Origin: Mucilaginibacter aquaedulcis
Lineage (GTDB): Bacteria; Bacteroidota; Bacteroidia; Sphingobacteriales; Sphingobacteriaceae
Reading direction: 5' to 3'
DNA: 64,000 nucleotides
NCBI RefSeq assembly: GCF_030409325.1
Contig: NZ_JAUFPR010000003.1
Location: 434,001-498,000, forward strand
Within the stretch, counting starts at the first letter, position 1, and every line of letters begins with the position of its first letter. The translations under genes were made by a program, and so were the position numbers. A model generated the notes under the pieces. That model did no database searches. It was not told the DNA's origin and was given only the letters and a program-made list of their open reading frames with translations. Shown piece after piece: positions 51,682 to 60,915 of the stretch.

Positions 51682-53784
51682 TCACGAAATCTTATCCCAG
51701 CTTAACCCGGAATTATTACCCTGGAAAGCATGATGAAGTACCTGATTTTCGGAGAGGGCCAGTTGGGGGTCTTTCTCAAATATCTGTTCAACACATTTGC
51801 GCACCTTTATTAACAATTCCTGATCGGTAGCCAAATTGGCTACTTTTAAATCAAGTATGCCGCTTTGCTGCGTACCATCCAAATTACCGGGGCCGCGCAA
51901 TTGCAGATCGATCTCCGATATTTCAAAACCGTTGTTAGTTTTCACCATGGTATCCAACCTGATCTTGCCATCGTTACTCAACTTATGGCTGCTCATTAAG
52001 ATACAGTAGGATTGCTCGGCCCCGCGCCCTACCCTGCCGCGCAGCTGGTGTAATTGCGATAAGCCGAAACGCTCGGCATTTTCAATGATCATGACCGAGG
52101 CATTGGGTACATTCACCCCCACCTCAATTACGGTGGTTGCCACCATGATCTGCGTTTCGTGTTTAATAAATCGCTGCATTTCTGTTTCCTTTTCAGAAGG
52201 CTTCATCTTACCATGCACTATACTCAAATTATAAGTGGGGGAAGGAAACTCACGCGACATGGCCTCAATACCATCCTCCAGGTTTTTCAGATCAAGTTTT
52301 TCACTTTCCTGTATCAGCGGATATACCACATAGATCTGACGTCCAAGCGCAATTTCTTTTTTCATGGAGCCAAACATGCGCAAGCGCTGGTTTTCATAAA
52401 AATGAAGTGTTTGTATCGGTTTACGGCCAACAGGCAACTCATCAATTACGGATACATCCAGATCACCATAAAGCGTCATGGCCAGTGTACGGGGTATAGG
52501 TGTTGCCGTCATGACCAGGATATGCGGCGGGACAATGTTTTTGCGCCATAGCTTTGCCCTTTGCTCCACCCCAAAACGGTGCTGCTCATCTATCACTACA
52601 AAGCCCAGATTTTTAAACTGCACCTTATCTTCAATAAGCGCATGGGTGCCTATCAGTATTTTGAGTTCACCGTTCTCCAGTTTTTCGTGCAGTATTTTCC
52701 GATCCTTTTGTTTAGTTGAGCCTGTAAGCAGGGCTACTTCAATAAAGTCATCACCTACCAGGCTTACTATAGTTTGATAATGCTGCGTGGCCAAAATTTC
52801 GGTAGGTGCCATAATACAGGTCTGAAAACCGTTATCAACAGCTATCAGCATACTCATGAGTGCGACAACGGTTTTTCCGCTACCCACATCGCCCTGCAAC
52901 AGGCGGTTCATTTGTACGCCACGCTGGGTATCCTGCCTGATCTCTTTGAGTACCCGCTTTTGTGCTCCTGTTAAAGGGAAAGGAAGTTTGTGATGATAAA
53001 AATCATTAAAATAATGGCCTACTGTGTTAAAAACATTGCCCTTAAACTTTTGGGTATGCAATAGTTTATTGCGCAATAACTTAAGTTGCAGCAAAAACAA
53101 TTCTTCAAACTTCAGCCGGAGGATGGCTTCGTTCAATAAATTGGCATCAGCCGGGAAATGGATATTACGGTAGGCATCGGCCCGGTTAAGGAGCTTAAAT
53201 TTATTGACGATGTATAATGGCAGATTTTCACGGATATCTTTTGCGTGGAGTCCTAACAAAGCCGAGGTAAGTTTCTGAATACCCTTACTATCCAGCTGAA
53301 ACTGTTTTAGTTTTTCGGTAGAATTATATACCGGTTGCAACGTGGCATTGCCTTGCCGCTGCATGTTGGCCGGAGTATAGGCCTCCATTTCGGGATGCGC
53401 CATCTGCGCCTGGCCGTTAAAAAATCCTGGCTTGCCAAATATCACGTACACCTGCCCTGGTATCAATGTTTTTTCAATCCAGTTGATGCCTTTGAACCAT
53501 ACCAGCTCCAGAATACCAGTATCGTCCTTAGCATTAACTACCAATCGCTTGGTATGCTTTTCTCCCAATACCTGTTTATTAACAATGCGGGCCAGCACCT
53601 GTACATAGGGCAGGTCTGCCTGAATATCTTTTACTTTATAAAAACGGGTACGGTCAATATACCTGAACGGGAAGTGCCGTAACAGGTCCTCAAGATTAGC
53701 CAGGCCTAATTCCTTTTTCAAAACTTCGGCCCGGGACTGGCCTACACCTTTTAAGTATACAAGTGGTGTTTGAAAAGGATCCAT
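51682..53784 (-). CDS. recG: ATP-dependent DNA helicase RecG
   Basis: 700 residues, full length. N-terminal wedge/OB region (1-200), then SF2 motifs: GDVGSGKT at 298-305, DEQH at 399-402, MTATPIPRT, and the RGRVGRG motif VI. RecG reverses stalled replication forks. It is encoded alone, with palindromic elements on both sides. Confidence 0.95.
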   Translation of the reverse strand: MDPFQTPLVYLKGVGQSRAEVLKKELGLANLEDLLRHFPFRYIDRTRFYKVKDIQADLPYVQVLARIVNKQVLGEKHTKRLVVNAKDDTGILELVWFKGINWIEKTLIPGQVYVIFGKPGFFNGQAQMAHPEMEAYTPANMQRQGNATLQPVYNSTEKLKQFQLDSKGIQKLTSALLGLHAKDIRENLPLYIVNKFKLLNRADAYRNIHFPADANLLNEAILRLKFEELFLLQLKLLRNKLLHTQKFKGNVFNTVGHYFNDFYHHKLPFPLTGAQKRVLKEIRQDTQRGVQMNRLLQGDVGSGKTVVALMSMLIAVDNGFQTCIMAPTEILATQHYQTIVSLVGDDFIEVALLTGSTKQKDRKILHEKLENGELKILIGTHALIEDKVQFKNLGFVVIDEQHRFGVEQRAKLWRKNIVPPHILVMTATPIPRTLAMTLYGDLDVSVIDELPVGRKPIQTLHFYENQRLRMFGSMKKEIALGRQIYVVYPLIQESEKLDLKNLEDGIEAMSREFPSPTYNLSIVHGKMKPSEKETEMQRFIKHETQIMVATTVIEVGVNVPNASVMIIENAERFGLSQLHQLRGRVGRGAEQSYCILMSSHKLSNDGKIRLDTMVKTNNGFEISEIDLQLRGPGNLDGTQQSGILDLKVANLATDQELLIKVRKCVEQIFEKDPQLALSENQVLHHAFQGNNSGLSWDKIS

Positions 53785-53791
53785 AGATAAA

Positions 53792-53892
53792 GCCCCTGTA
53801 AATCTCCCCTAAAGGGGAGACTTTTATAAGCGTGTTATAAATTTCAGATTTTTATTAAAAGCCCTCTCCTGATGAAGAGGGTTGGATGAGGC
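53792..53892. repeat. Palindromic element, GCCCC...GAGGC family
   Basis: Contains AAATCTCCCCTAAAGGGGAG and, at the right, CCCTCTCCTGATGAAGAGGG followed by TTGGATGAGGC. The same two-part layout recurs at 58058-58144. Confidence 0.75.
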
Positions 53893-53895
53893 TAA

Positions 53896-54273
53896 TTATT
53901 TTACGGCAATAACAGATATTTCCACATTTACGCCTTTAGGCAATGCTGATACCTGTACTGTTTCACGGGCCGGGAAGTTTGATGAAAAATAGGTTCCGTA
54001 AACCTCATTTACCTGGCTAAAATTGCCCATATCTGTTAAGAAAATACTGGTTTTAACAATATTTTCAAAGCCTATACCAGCCTCAGTCAGGATAGCTTTC
54101 AGGTTTTCCATTACCATTTTGGCTTCGTCAGTTATGCCGGTGGTTACCAGTTCACCGGTTGCGGGGTTAAGCGGTATCTGGCCTGATACAAATACAAAAT
54201 TTCCGGCTATAGTAGCCTGGCTGTATGGCCCTATTGGGGCTGGCGCGTTATTGGTGTTTACTATTGTCATCAT
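53896..54273 (-). CDS. ridA: RidA-family enamine/imine deaminase
   Basis: 125 residues, the normal size. Family marks: APAPIGPYSQA at the start, FVSGQIPLNP, and the substrate-binding Arg in FPARETVQVS. It removes reactive 2-aminoacrylate and related enamines. The ATG at 54273 overlaps the TGA of the upstream 47-residue ORF (ATGA), so translational coupling is likely; a second ATG three bases later is possible. Confidence 0.9.
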   Translation of the reverse strand: MMTIVNTNNAPAPIGPYSQATIAGNFVFVSGQIPLNPATGELVTTGITDEAKMVMENLKAILTEAGIGFENIVKTSIFLTDMGNFSQVNEVYGTYFSSNFPARETVQVSALPKGVNVEISVIAVK

Positions 54274-54413
54274 TTTTTAAATATGAACACTTGTATCAGT
54301 TTATAAATTATCCCCGCCAAAAACATAATGATAGCAATGGCATTAATAATGTGCATTGCCCTCAAATTAAAATTTGTTGGCCGGTTGGGGTCTTTTTTTC
54401 TAAAAAAATACAT
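54270..54413 (-). CDS. 47-residue membrane protein, DUF6728-like, coupled to ridA
   Basis: Found by reading upstream of ridA: ATG at 54413, stop overlapping the ridA ATG by four bases. The product has a basic head (MYFFRKKDPNRP), one transmembrane helix (about 20-40, HIINAIAIIMFLAGIIYK) and a basic tail. The length and pattern fit the small DUF6728 type proteins of Sphingobacteriaceae, a name I give with moderate trust. Function unknown; the overlap with ridA suggests joint expression. Confidence 0.65.
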   Translation of the reverse strand: MYFFRKKDPNRPTNFNLRAMHIINAIAIIMFLAGIIYKLIQVFIFKK

Positions 54414-54454
54414 GTTACAAAACTAATAAAATTTATGCTTCTGTATGTTTATCT

Positions 54455-54692
54455 ACTCACGCCGACATCGCTACGCTTGTCTACCCTCTCTCCGGCTTCG
54501 CTGGAAAGAGGGTGCGGGAAAAAGTTGTCATTGCGAGGGTAGCGTGGCAATCGCGAACTATGTATGTTCTCTCCGTAAAGTTCGCGATTGCTTCGTCGTT
54601 CCTCCTCGCAATGACAAAATTTCCATTCCTCCTACCCTCTTTCCGCCGCAGGCGAAGAGAGGGTGGTCCAGCGAAGCGTAGACCGGGTGAGT
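54455..54692. repeat. Composite palindrome interrupted by another element
   Basis: Left arm ACTCACGCCGACATCGCTAC...GGAAAGAGGGT (54455-54513) and right arm ACCCTCTTTCC...GACCGGGTGAGT (54636-54692) are the A' and B arms seen at 18002-18143. Where that copy has a short T-rich linker, this one carries the 91-bp inverted-repeat element at 54526-54616. Fills most of a 339-base gap with no gene in it. Confidence 0.85.
54526..54616. repeat. Nested inverted-repeat element with TGTCATTGCGAGG ends
   Basis: 91 bp with 13-bp perfect terminal inverted repeats, TGTCATTGCGAGG and its complement, and inner CAATCGCGAACT...AGTTCGCGATTG. It is similar in design to the TGTCATTTCGA elements but with distinct ends, and it lies inside the composite palindrome. 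Confidence 0.85.
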
Positions 54693-54752
54693 CTTTTGTA
54701 TACCATGCAAATCAAAGATTCTGCTTTTCATGGCAAGTCCTTTTGATACCTA

Positions 54753-57700
54753 TTACTCCTCTTCCTCCTCCGCTACAATACCTAATATTTCATCAACCTG
54801 TTTAAAATTGCTTTTTACGAAGTGGCACCAGTCGCATTCTTTTTTGCCGCAGCCGGTGTTGAAATCGTGGGCCATTATCTTGGCGTAAGTGTCCTGGATC
54901 TGTCCACTTACAATTTCTATATCTTCTGGGGTTATCACAAATTTTTCACGGTGGTATTCGCCTTCGCTTACGGGTTCTACAAAATCAAATACGGTGCTTA
55001 CTACTTCCCAATCATTGGTGCGGTCATGATCAACCAGAATTTTGTAAAACACACCCTGCCGCCAGTAATCGCCGCCGTTGGGAGCATCAAAAGTTGGTCG
55101 CAGGAGTTTGTCTTTAGCATTTTTGAGCTTCCCTGTTTTATAGTCGACCACCGTTACGTGCTTGCCGTCAAACTCCATTTTATCCAGGTTACCTTTAATG
55201 GGCACTCCGCCTATCTCAATGTTCTTGATAGTGCGCTCGGTAATGGCAATCTTGTTCCAGTTATTAACATTTTGTTCATAATATGGCGGCAGTATCTTTT
55301 CACCGTAGGCTAAGCGCAGTTTAAATTCATCCTTGGTGAAGGAGTCACGATTACGGGCCATGTACCACCTAAACTCATTCATGAACTGCTCAGTTGATAA
55401 AAACTCGTTATCATTGTCCTTCAGCAGCCTGTAGGTTTTGTTAAGCGCCCAGTGAACTGCCTGCCCAAACGTAGCCGACGGACTTTTGCCCGATGGCACC
55501 CTGATCAAACACTGAAAATAAAACCGCAGCGGGCAATCCAGATAATTGCTCAGGTGCGTAACCGACAGGGTATAATTTTGAAGCAGTTGGTTAATATAGT
55601 TTTTATCCAGTAGTTCAACCTTAGGTTTTTCGGCCTCACTGAACTGGGTCATATAGAAACCGAGCATGGTATCTTCCGTAACTTTCGGATATTGCACCTG
55701 CAAATCGGTACTGGCCAGTATCTCCCCGATAAATTGACTTGCTTCCTGATCTTTTGCTTTTTTATCCTTTCCGGCATAAGAGATATTGAGGTGCTGTTTT
55801 GCCCGGGTTATGGCCACATAAAACAGGCGACGGGCTTCTTCCCTTTGAGCAATATCATCAGATGCAGTTTGCGTTAAGGTATCGGGGTAGCTGAAACCAC
55901 TGTTTCGGCCCTTGCTATCCCAGGTACGTTTATCGCAGCCTATAAAAAATACATGCTCAAACTCCAGGCCTTTTGAACCATGGGCTGTTAAAAAGTTAAC
56001 GCCATTGTCTGAAAAAATCACCTGGTTCAGATCAAGCCTGATGCTGTTTTTCTTCATCAGGTCGATAGTGGCAATCAGATCAGGCAGTTTTATTTCCGGA
56101 TTTTTGCGGCTTTCATCTTTCAGGAAATCAAAAAAGCTGGTGAGCATCTGCATATGGCCGCCCTTATCGGTTTGCTGCATAATGTACCGGAGGATACCCA
56201 TTTTAGCTATCACATCCTGAAAAAACTGCTGCAGAGTTACGCTCAGGGCGGATTTTATCAACTCATCAATATTGTTGATGAGATACTTCATCTCCACATT
56301 TTTTGCCGGATCAAACAGATCGGCCTGTGCAGGCAGACGCATTTCACTTACATAACGGCGGATGGAGGTTTTGGGTTTGTTATTGCTTACAGCACCATAG
56401 TTTTCTTTAGATACCGCAATGCTGGCCTTGGCAATTTCAATAGGTGCTATATTGAAAAAATCATAGTGCATGATCTCGAACAGCAACTCATCCCCGCTAT
56501 ATGGCGAATCGATCTCCATAGCCAGGTAACGCATAATGTTGATGATTTTTTCGCCAAAGGGCTGCGTAAGCACATCAATTTTACGTTTGGTATTTACCGC
56601 TATTTTCTGAACATCCAGGTATTTGATCATTTCCTCCACCTGGCTGTGGTTGCGGTAGATCACTGCTATTTCGCCGGGAGCCACGCCATCATCTATCAGA
56701 TGTTTGATACGGGCCGATACATCAACCAGTTCCTGGTCAGGATTTTCATACTCGCGTATCACGGGTTCAACCGTAAACTCGGCAAAACGACTGTGCGATG
56801 CACGAAGGTCTTTATCCAGCTTCAGCTGACTTGTTAACCTTTCAAAATTATTGTTGATAAGTGCCCTTGAAATATCCAGGATATGCTGATTGGAGCGATA
56901 GTTGTGTTTAAGCACCACGGTATGCAGGGTATCCACATAGTCAGTAGCAAAGTCAAGGATGTTTTTCATGTTGGCACCTTGAAACTTAAATATAGACTGG
57001 TCATCATCACCCACCACAAATACGTTGGGCACCTCCCAGTAGTTCAGTAAAAAACGCAGCAGCTCATTTTGCGACCCGCTGGTATCCTGAAACTCATCAA
57101 CCAGAATATACTGGTAGCGTTCCTGGTATTTACGCAGTATCTCTTCATTATTAGCAAAAGCAAGGAGCACCCAAATGATCATATCATCATAATCATAGCG
57201 GCCGCGGGCTTTCATTTTGGCATCGTAGTTTTTGTACTCACGCACGGCCGCCACCAGTTTTTTCATTACCTCGTGGGCGGCATCGATGTCTTTCTGTTTA
57301 GGATCGCCTACTTTTATGCCAGTTTTAGCGTTGGCGCGTTTGTAAGTAAACTCCTCACGATTGGGAATATCGTCCAGGTATTCCTGAACAGCACGCTCAA
57401 TCATTTCTGCATCCCAGTTCTCTCGTTTCATGGTCGAGAACAAATCCTTCAAACGTTTGGTATCATAGTAAATATCGCCGGTGAAGCGTTTGAGCAGGTG
57501 ATCATTATCAAATTCATCCACCAACTCCCTGAACAGCATAGCCGATTCGAGGTCAGATAACGACTCCAAATTCAGCTTGCCAAAATATTCCAGGTTTTCC
57601 TGGATGATCTCGTTACAAAAAGCATGGAAGGTATATATATTGATGCGATAGGCATCAGGGCCAATAAATTCAAACAAACGTTTTCGCATGGCCACTGCAC

Positions 57701-57923
57701 CCGCATCGGTATAGGTAAGGCACAGGATCTCGTTGGGCAGGGCATCAGTATCGGTTAATATTTTGCCAATACGAGCCGCCAGTATCTGTGTTTTACCCGT
57801 TCCCGGCCCGGCCACTACCAGCACGGGACCATCCATTTTATTTACCGCGGCCAGCTGCTCGGGGTTTAATCCGGCCAAAGCTGCCTGAAATTTATCGTTA
57901 TACTTATTTAAGTTCGATTGCAT
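54753..57923 (-). CDS. UvrD/Rep-type helicase fused to an Fe-S PD-(D/E)XK nuclease
   Basis: 1056 residues. SF1A helicase with Walker A AGPGTGKT at 38-45, LVDEFQDTS, and VGDDDQSIFKFQGA. The C-terminal nuclease domain has VVDYKTGK, plus a Cys in YLDCPLRF and a cluster at Cys1025, Cys1030 and Cys1033 (CX4CX2C): the four-Cys Fe-S staple known from AddB, Cas4 and related nucleases. It resembles AddA/RecB-like double-strand-break resection enzymes. No AddB partner is adjacent, so it may act alone or with a distant subunit. Confidence 0.88.
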   Translation of the reverse strand: MQSNLNKYNDKFQAALAGLNPEQLAAVNKMDGPVLVVAGPGTGKTQILAARIGKILTDTDALPNEILCLTYTDAGAVAMRKRLFEFIGPDAYRINIYTFHAFCNEIIQENLEYFGKLNLESLSDLESAMLFRELVDEFDNDHLLKRFTGDIYYDTKRLKDLFSTMKRENWDAEMIERAVQEYLDDIPNREEFTYKRANAKTGIKVGDPKQKDIDAAHEVMKKLVAAVREYKNYDAKMKARGRYDYDDMIIWVLLAFANNEEILRKYQERYQYILVDEFQDTSGSQNELLRFLLNYWEVPNVFVVGDDDQSIFKFQGANMKNILDFATDYVDTLHTVVLKHNYRSNQHILDISRALINNNFERLTSQLKLDKDLRASHSRFAEFTVEPVIREYENPDQELVDVSARIKHLIDDGVAPGEIAVIYRNHSQVEEMIKYLDVQKIAVNTKRKIDVLTQPFGEKIINIMRYLAMEIDSPYSGDELLFEIMHYDFFNIAPIEIAKASIAVSKENYGAVSNNKPKTSIRRYVSEMRLPAQADLFDPAKNVEMKYLINNIDELIKSALSVTLQQFFQDVIAKMGILRYIMQQTDKGGHMQMLTSFFDFLKDESRKNPEIKLPDLIATIDLMKKNSIRLDLNQVIFSDNGVNFLTAHGSKGLEFEHVFFIGCDKRTWDSKGRNSGFSYPDTLTQTASDDIAQREEARRLFYVAITRAKQHLNISYAGKDKKAKDQEASQFIGEILASTDLQVQYPKVTEDTMLGFYMTQFSEAEKPKVELLDKNYINQLLQNYTLSVTHLSNYLDCPLRFYFQCLIRVPSGKSPSATFGQAVHWALNKTYRLLKDNDNEFLSTEQFMNEFRWYMARNRDSFTKDEFKLRLAYGEKILPPYYEQNVNNWNKIAITERTIKNIEIGGVPIKGNLDKMEFDGKHVTVVDYKTGKLKNAKDKLLRPTFDAPNGGDYWRQGVFYKILVDHDRTNDWEVVSTVFDFVEPVSEGEYHREKFVITPEDIEIVSGQIQDTYAKIMAHDFNTGCGKKECDWCHFVKSNFKQVDEILGIVAEEEEE

Positions 57924-57995
57924 AATTGTTGAGTAAAACTACGGAAAACGTACTGGGATGTCAATCGCTAATTGCTAATATTTTTAGGCATGAAG

Positions 57996-58055
57996 ACTCA
58001 CCCTGGCTTTGCTTCGCTCGCCAACCCTCTCTTCGCCTACGGCTGAAAGAGGGTT
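57996..58055. repeat. Single-arm palindrome related to the composite family
   Basis: ACTCACCCTGGCTTTGCTTC then CCCTCTCTTCG...GAAAGAGGG. Same design as the A' arm but with a clearly different stem after ACTCACC. Confidence 0.7.
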
Positions 58056-58057
58056 AA

Positions 58058-58144
58058 GCCCCCTCTAAATCTCCCCCAAAAGGGGAGACTTGAAAAAAGA
58101 TTTTTTTAAAAAGTCATCTCCTTTGGAGAGGGTTGGGTGAGGCC
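58058..58144. repeat. Palindromic element, GCCCC...GAGGC family, second copy
   Basis: GCCCCCTCTAAATCTCCCCC and AAAAGGGGAGACTTG, then CTCCTTTGGAGAGGGTTGGG and GAGGC. It matches the layout at 53792-53892 and abuts the preceding palindrome with two bases between. Confidence 0.75.
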
Positions 58145-58148
58145 ATCC

Positions 58149-59870
58149 CTACTGCATTCCCGTGCCTGTAGGGAAAAATACGTTTACGCTTACCGGGAGT
58201 TTACCGGTTGGTTTTAGGGTACCTGCAATTACTTTGGCTGCTGATTTTTGCAGTTCGGGGGTCATTTGGTAGCATACGATCAGGGCATTGCTTTTTTCGA
58301 TACCAGGCAAACCGGCAATGGTATAGGCATTTGCAAAAACGCTCATTACGGTATTTTTGCGTGATGCCAGATCGGCTATCAGCAATCGTACATCGCTGCC
58401 ATAATCCAATTTACTTTGCGGGCGCAGGCGGGTATCATGTATACCCACAATGATTTGATCATAGCGTTTTAACCAGGCAAGTATGTTTTTGAGCTCGATA
58501 GCAGATGTATTTTTAGCAACGGTAAATATGCGGCAGGTTGGATAGCTTTTGGCAACCTCCTGCTGAAAAACGGTAGGGCCATCCACGCCAATGCTCACTA
58601 TGGCTGTTTTCAGAAAAGGGTTGAGCTTTAATGTAGATGTGTTACCTTTTAGCAACGTTACTGAAGCATCGCTCAGTTGCTGCACCAGATCTTTAGCCGA
58701 TTGCCTGTTCAGATCTTCACTCAAATTTACCGGCGAAATGGTTTGCTTGCGATTAAGCCCTGCCCAGTATTTGGCGGCCAACACCTTCTTCACCTTGGTT
58801 TCAAATTCAACATCGCTGATAGCCCCATGGCGCACAGCACGGCGGATCAGTTTTATGGCCCTATCTGAGTTTTCTGAAAGCTCTAAAATATCGTTACCGG
58901 CTATGAATGCCTTCACGTCGGCATCGCCATTAGGAAAATATTTAGTTACCCCCTTCATCTCCATCGCATCAGATACTACCAGACCTTTAAACCGAAGTGA
59001 ATCTTTTAAAATGCCCGTAACAATTGGGCGCGATAATGTAGAAGGTAAATGTTTTGTACTATCAAGAGCCGGAATATTCATATGCGCAATCATGATTCCG
59101 CTGATACCGGCGTTAATGGCCTCGCGAAAAGGGTATTCTTCGAGCGAATCTAAACGGGCGCGGCTGTATGGCAGTAGTGGCAGGTCAAAGTGTGAATCGA
59201 CGTTGGTATCGCCATGGCCCGGAAAATGTTTGGCGGTAGTTAACAAACCGGCATCCTGCATACCTTTAAAATACGCTATGCCCTTTTTGGCTACATTGTA
59301 CATATTATCGCCAAAAGAGCGGTAATTGATCACCGGGTTATTCGGGTTGTTGTTCACATCCATATCTGGGCCAAAATTGATCTGGATGCCCAAACGTTTA
59401 AAATCATAGGCTACCTGCTGCCCCATTTTATAAATGAGGTTGTTATCCTGTATGGCACCGAGCGTCATCTGGTAAGGGTATGATATGGTAGAATCTAAAC
59501 GCATGCCCAGTCCCCATTCACCATCCATTGATATGAGCAAAGGTACGTTAGCCAGTTTCTGATACCTGTTGGTTAATGCGGCCTGCCTGCCGGGACCTCC
59601 CTGAAAAAATACCAGTCCGCCAACTTGCTGATCTTTAATTACGGTGGCAACAGAATCTTCATAAGCCTTGCCTTTATTGGTATGCGCCCTTACAAAAAGC
59701 AGCTGCGCAACTTTTTGCCTGCGGCTTAGTTTATTGTATACAGAATCAACCCAGCGATTTTTTGACTTGAGGCTTTCTACATAGCTTTCCTTTTGTGCAA
59801 AAGCGTTAACGGCAATAAAATTAAGAGTAATAATTATGGTAAAGCAGTATCTGTTATTCAATTTTGGCAT
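58149..59870 (-). CDS. Glycoside hydrolase family 3 beta-N-acetylhexosaminidase-like enzyme
   Basis: 573 residues. Signal peptide about 1-25; GH3 barrel with KHFPGHGDT at 214-222 (the His/Asp general acid-base loop of NagZ-type enzymes) and the nucleophile Asp301 in VVSDAMEM; then an alpha/beta C-domain. Related Bacteroidota proteins often continue into a beta-lactamase-like domain, which this one lacks. It probably trims N-acetylglucosamine from wall fragments in the periplasm. The -7 box lies 4 nt before the ATG. Confidence 0.88.
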   Translation of the reverse strand: MPKLNNRYCFTIIITLNFIAVNAFAQKESYVESLKSKNRWVDSVYNKLSRRQKVAQLLFVRAHTNKGKAYEDSVATVIKDQQVGGLVFFQGGPGRQAALTNRYQKLANVPLLISMDGEWGLGMRLDSTISYPYQMTLGAIQDNNLIYKMGQQVAYDFKRLGIQINFGPDMDVNNNPNNPVINYRSFGDNMYNVAKKGIAYFKGMQDAGLLTTAKHFPGHGDTNVDSHFDLPLLPYSRARLDSLEEYPFREAINAGISGIMIAHMNIPALDSTKHLPSTLSRPIVTGILKDSLRFKGLVVSDAMEMKGVTKYFPNGDADVKAFIAGNDILELSENSDRAIKLIRRAVRHGAISDVEFETKVKKVLAAKYWAGLNRKQTISPVNLSEDLNRQSAKDLVQQLSDASVTLLKGNTSTLKLNPFLKTAIVSIGVDGPTVFQQEVAKSYPTCRIFTVAKNTSAIELKNILAWLKRYDQIIVGIHDTRLRPQSKLDYGSDVRLLIADLASRKNTVMSVFANAYTIAGLPGIEKSNALIVCYQMTPELQKSAAKVIAGTLKPTGKLPVSVNVFFPTGTGMQ

Positions 59871-59874
59871 GGTT

Positions 59875-59882
59875 CAAATGTA
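59875..59882 (-). promoter_or_regulatory. -7 box directly before the GH3 gene (leaderless promoter)
   Basis: TACATTTG on the minus strand, full match, with 4 nt to the ATG at 59870. Confidence 0.55.
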
Positions 59883-60054
59883 GTATAAATGTATGTTTTA
59901 CCCCTTCGGGGATATTAAATATTATAAAAATTATACCACGAATAAACCTTTGCTTTAATTTTTACTCTATGGATATATAAAAACAAACCAAACATGAAAT
60001 TATGATGAGCGGTTGCCCAGCATGATTTCGCTACCAAAAAAAACAATTAAAAAA

Positions 60055-60723
60055 ATGAAAAAAATTATCTTTTTAGCAATATGCTTATTTACCGTAGGTT
60101 CCGTTAGCGCACAAAATTATTATGGCCCACGCCACAGGCCGCGCCGCTATGTAAGGGAGGAACATTCAAGGCGATACAATGACAATCAGGTTAAAGTTGG
60201 TATTACGGGTGGTTTAAACCTCGCTAATTCGCTTGATGCCTATGATTCGCGTTTCAGTTCAAGCACTATCGCAGCATTTAATGTGGGTCTTACACTGGAT
60301 GTTCCTGTTACCAATTATTTTTCATTCGCCCCTGAATTATTATTTTCACAAAAAGGTTTTAGTGCCGATCTTGAAAATTCGCATTTTACAGAACGTACCA
60401 ACTATATTGACGTTCCCTTACTGGCAAAATTCAGGCTTGTGCCGGGGTTCAATTTTTTAATTGGTCCACAACTTACCTTTTTAACTTCACAGCGTGACAC
60501 TTACCGCGACTTCGGCAGCAATGCTGAAACCCGTTTTGATGGGCACCAGGGCGATCAAAGTTATGTTGCAGGTGTAGTTGGTGTTAGTTTTGACATTACC
60601 CGCAATGTAGAGATCAGGGGCCGTTACAACATCGACCTTTCCAGGAACGCTTCCAATGAAGCCGACCTGCCCGATTTCCGCAACCAGGTTTGGCAAATAG
60701 GGTTGGGATTTAAATTTCAGTAA
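60055..60723 (+). CDS. PorT-like outer-membrane beta-barrel protein
   Basis: 222 residues from the ATG at 60055, which starts a signal peptide (...VGSVSAQ); a longer reading from 60013 only adds charged residues. The mature part is an eight-strand-type barrel of the porin/OmpW-like PorT group: VKVGITGGLNLANS, YFSFAPELLFSQKGFS, YIDVPLLAKF, and the final FKFQ with C-terminal aromatic. A likely outer-membrane structural protein, exact role unknown. Confidence 0.83.
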   Translation: MKKIIFLAICLFTVGSVSAQNYYGPRHRPRRYVREEHSRRYNDNQVKVGITGGLNLANSLDAYDSRFSSSTIAAFNVGLTLDVPVTNYFSFAPELLFSQKGFSADLENSHFTERTNYIDVPLLAKFRLVPGFNFLIGPQLTFLTSQRDTYRDFGSNAETRFDGHQGDQSYVAGVVGVSFDITRNVEIRGRYNIDLSRNASNEADLPDFRNQVWQIGLGFKFQ

Positions 60724-60740
60724 AAATTCAAAATAGATAA

Positions 60741-60776
60741 AAAACGACCATTCTATAAGTAGAATGGCCGTTTTTT
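60741..60776 (+). terminator. Terminator after the PorT-like gene
   Basis: AAAACGACCATTCTA and TAGAATGGCCGTTTT (one mismatch), TAAG loop, T run, 18 nt after the stop. Confidence 0.8.
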
Positions 60777-60898
60777 ATATTAAAATGACGCCTAAGTATA
60801 AACCAATTGTAGCAATGAGGAGATATTTTGCGTAATGGCTATGTGTAGTAACAAAAACCACTTTTGAGTGTTGCTTAAGGGGTTGCTGTTATATGCGC

Positions 60899-60906
60899 TA
60901 CATTTG
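60899..60906 (+). promoter_or_regulatory. -7 box before the StrF-type glycosyltransferase
   Basis: TACATTTG, full match, 9 nt before the ATG at 60916; it supports this start over the in-frame ATG at 60868. Confidence 0.55.
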
Positions 60907-60915
60907 CTCATAAGT

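Noticed and set aside
56154..56837. 227-codon plus-strand frame opposite the helicase
   Set aside because: Lies wholly inside the helicase-nuclease gene and has no domain.
51682..57923. RecG plus helicase-nuclease as a defence island
   Set aside because: Both match housekeeping repair enzymes, are separated by ridA and repeats, and no defence-type partner is present.
58591..59325. 244-codon plus-strand frame opposite the GH3 gene
   Set aside because: Antisense to a well-supported GH3 enzyme; composition is Ser/Ala-rich as expected from a shadow frame.
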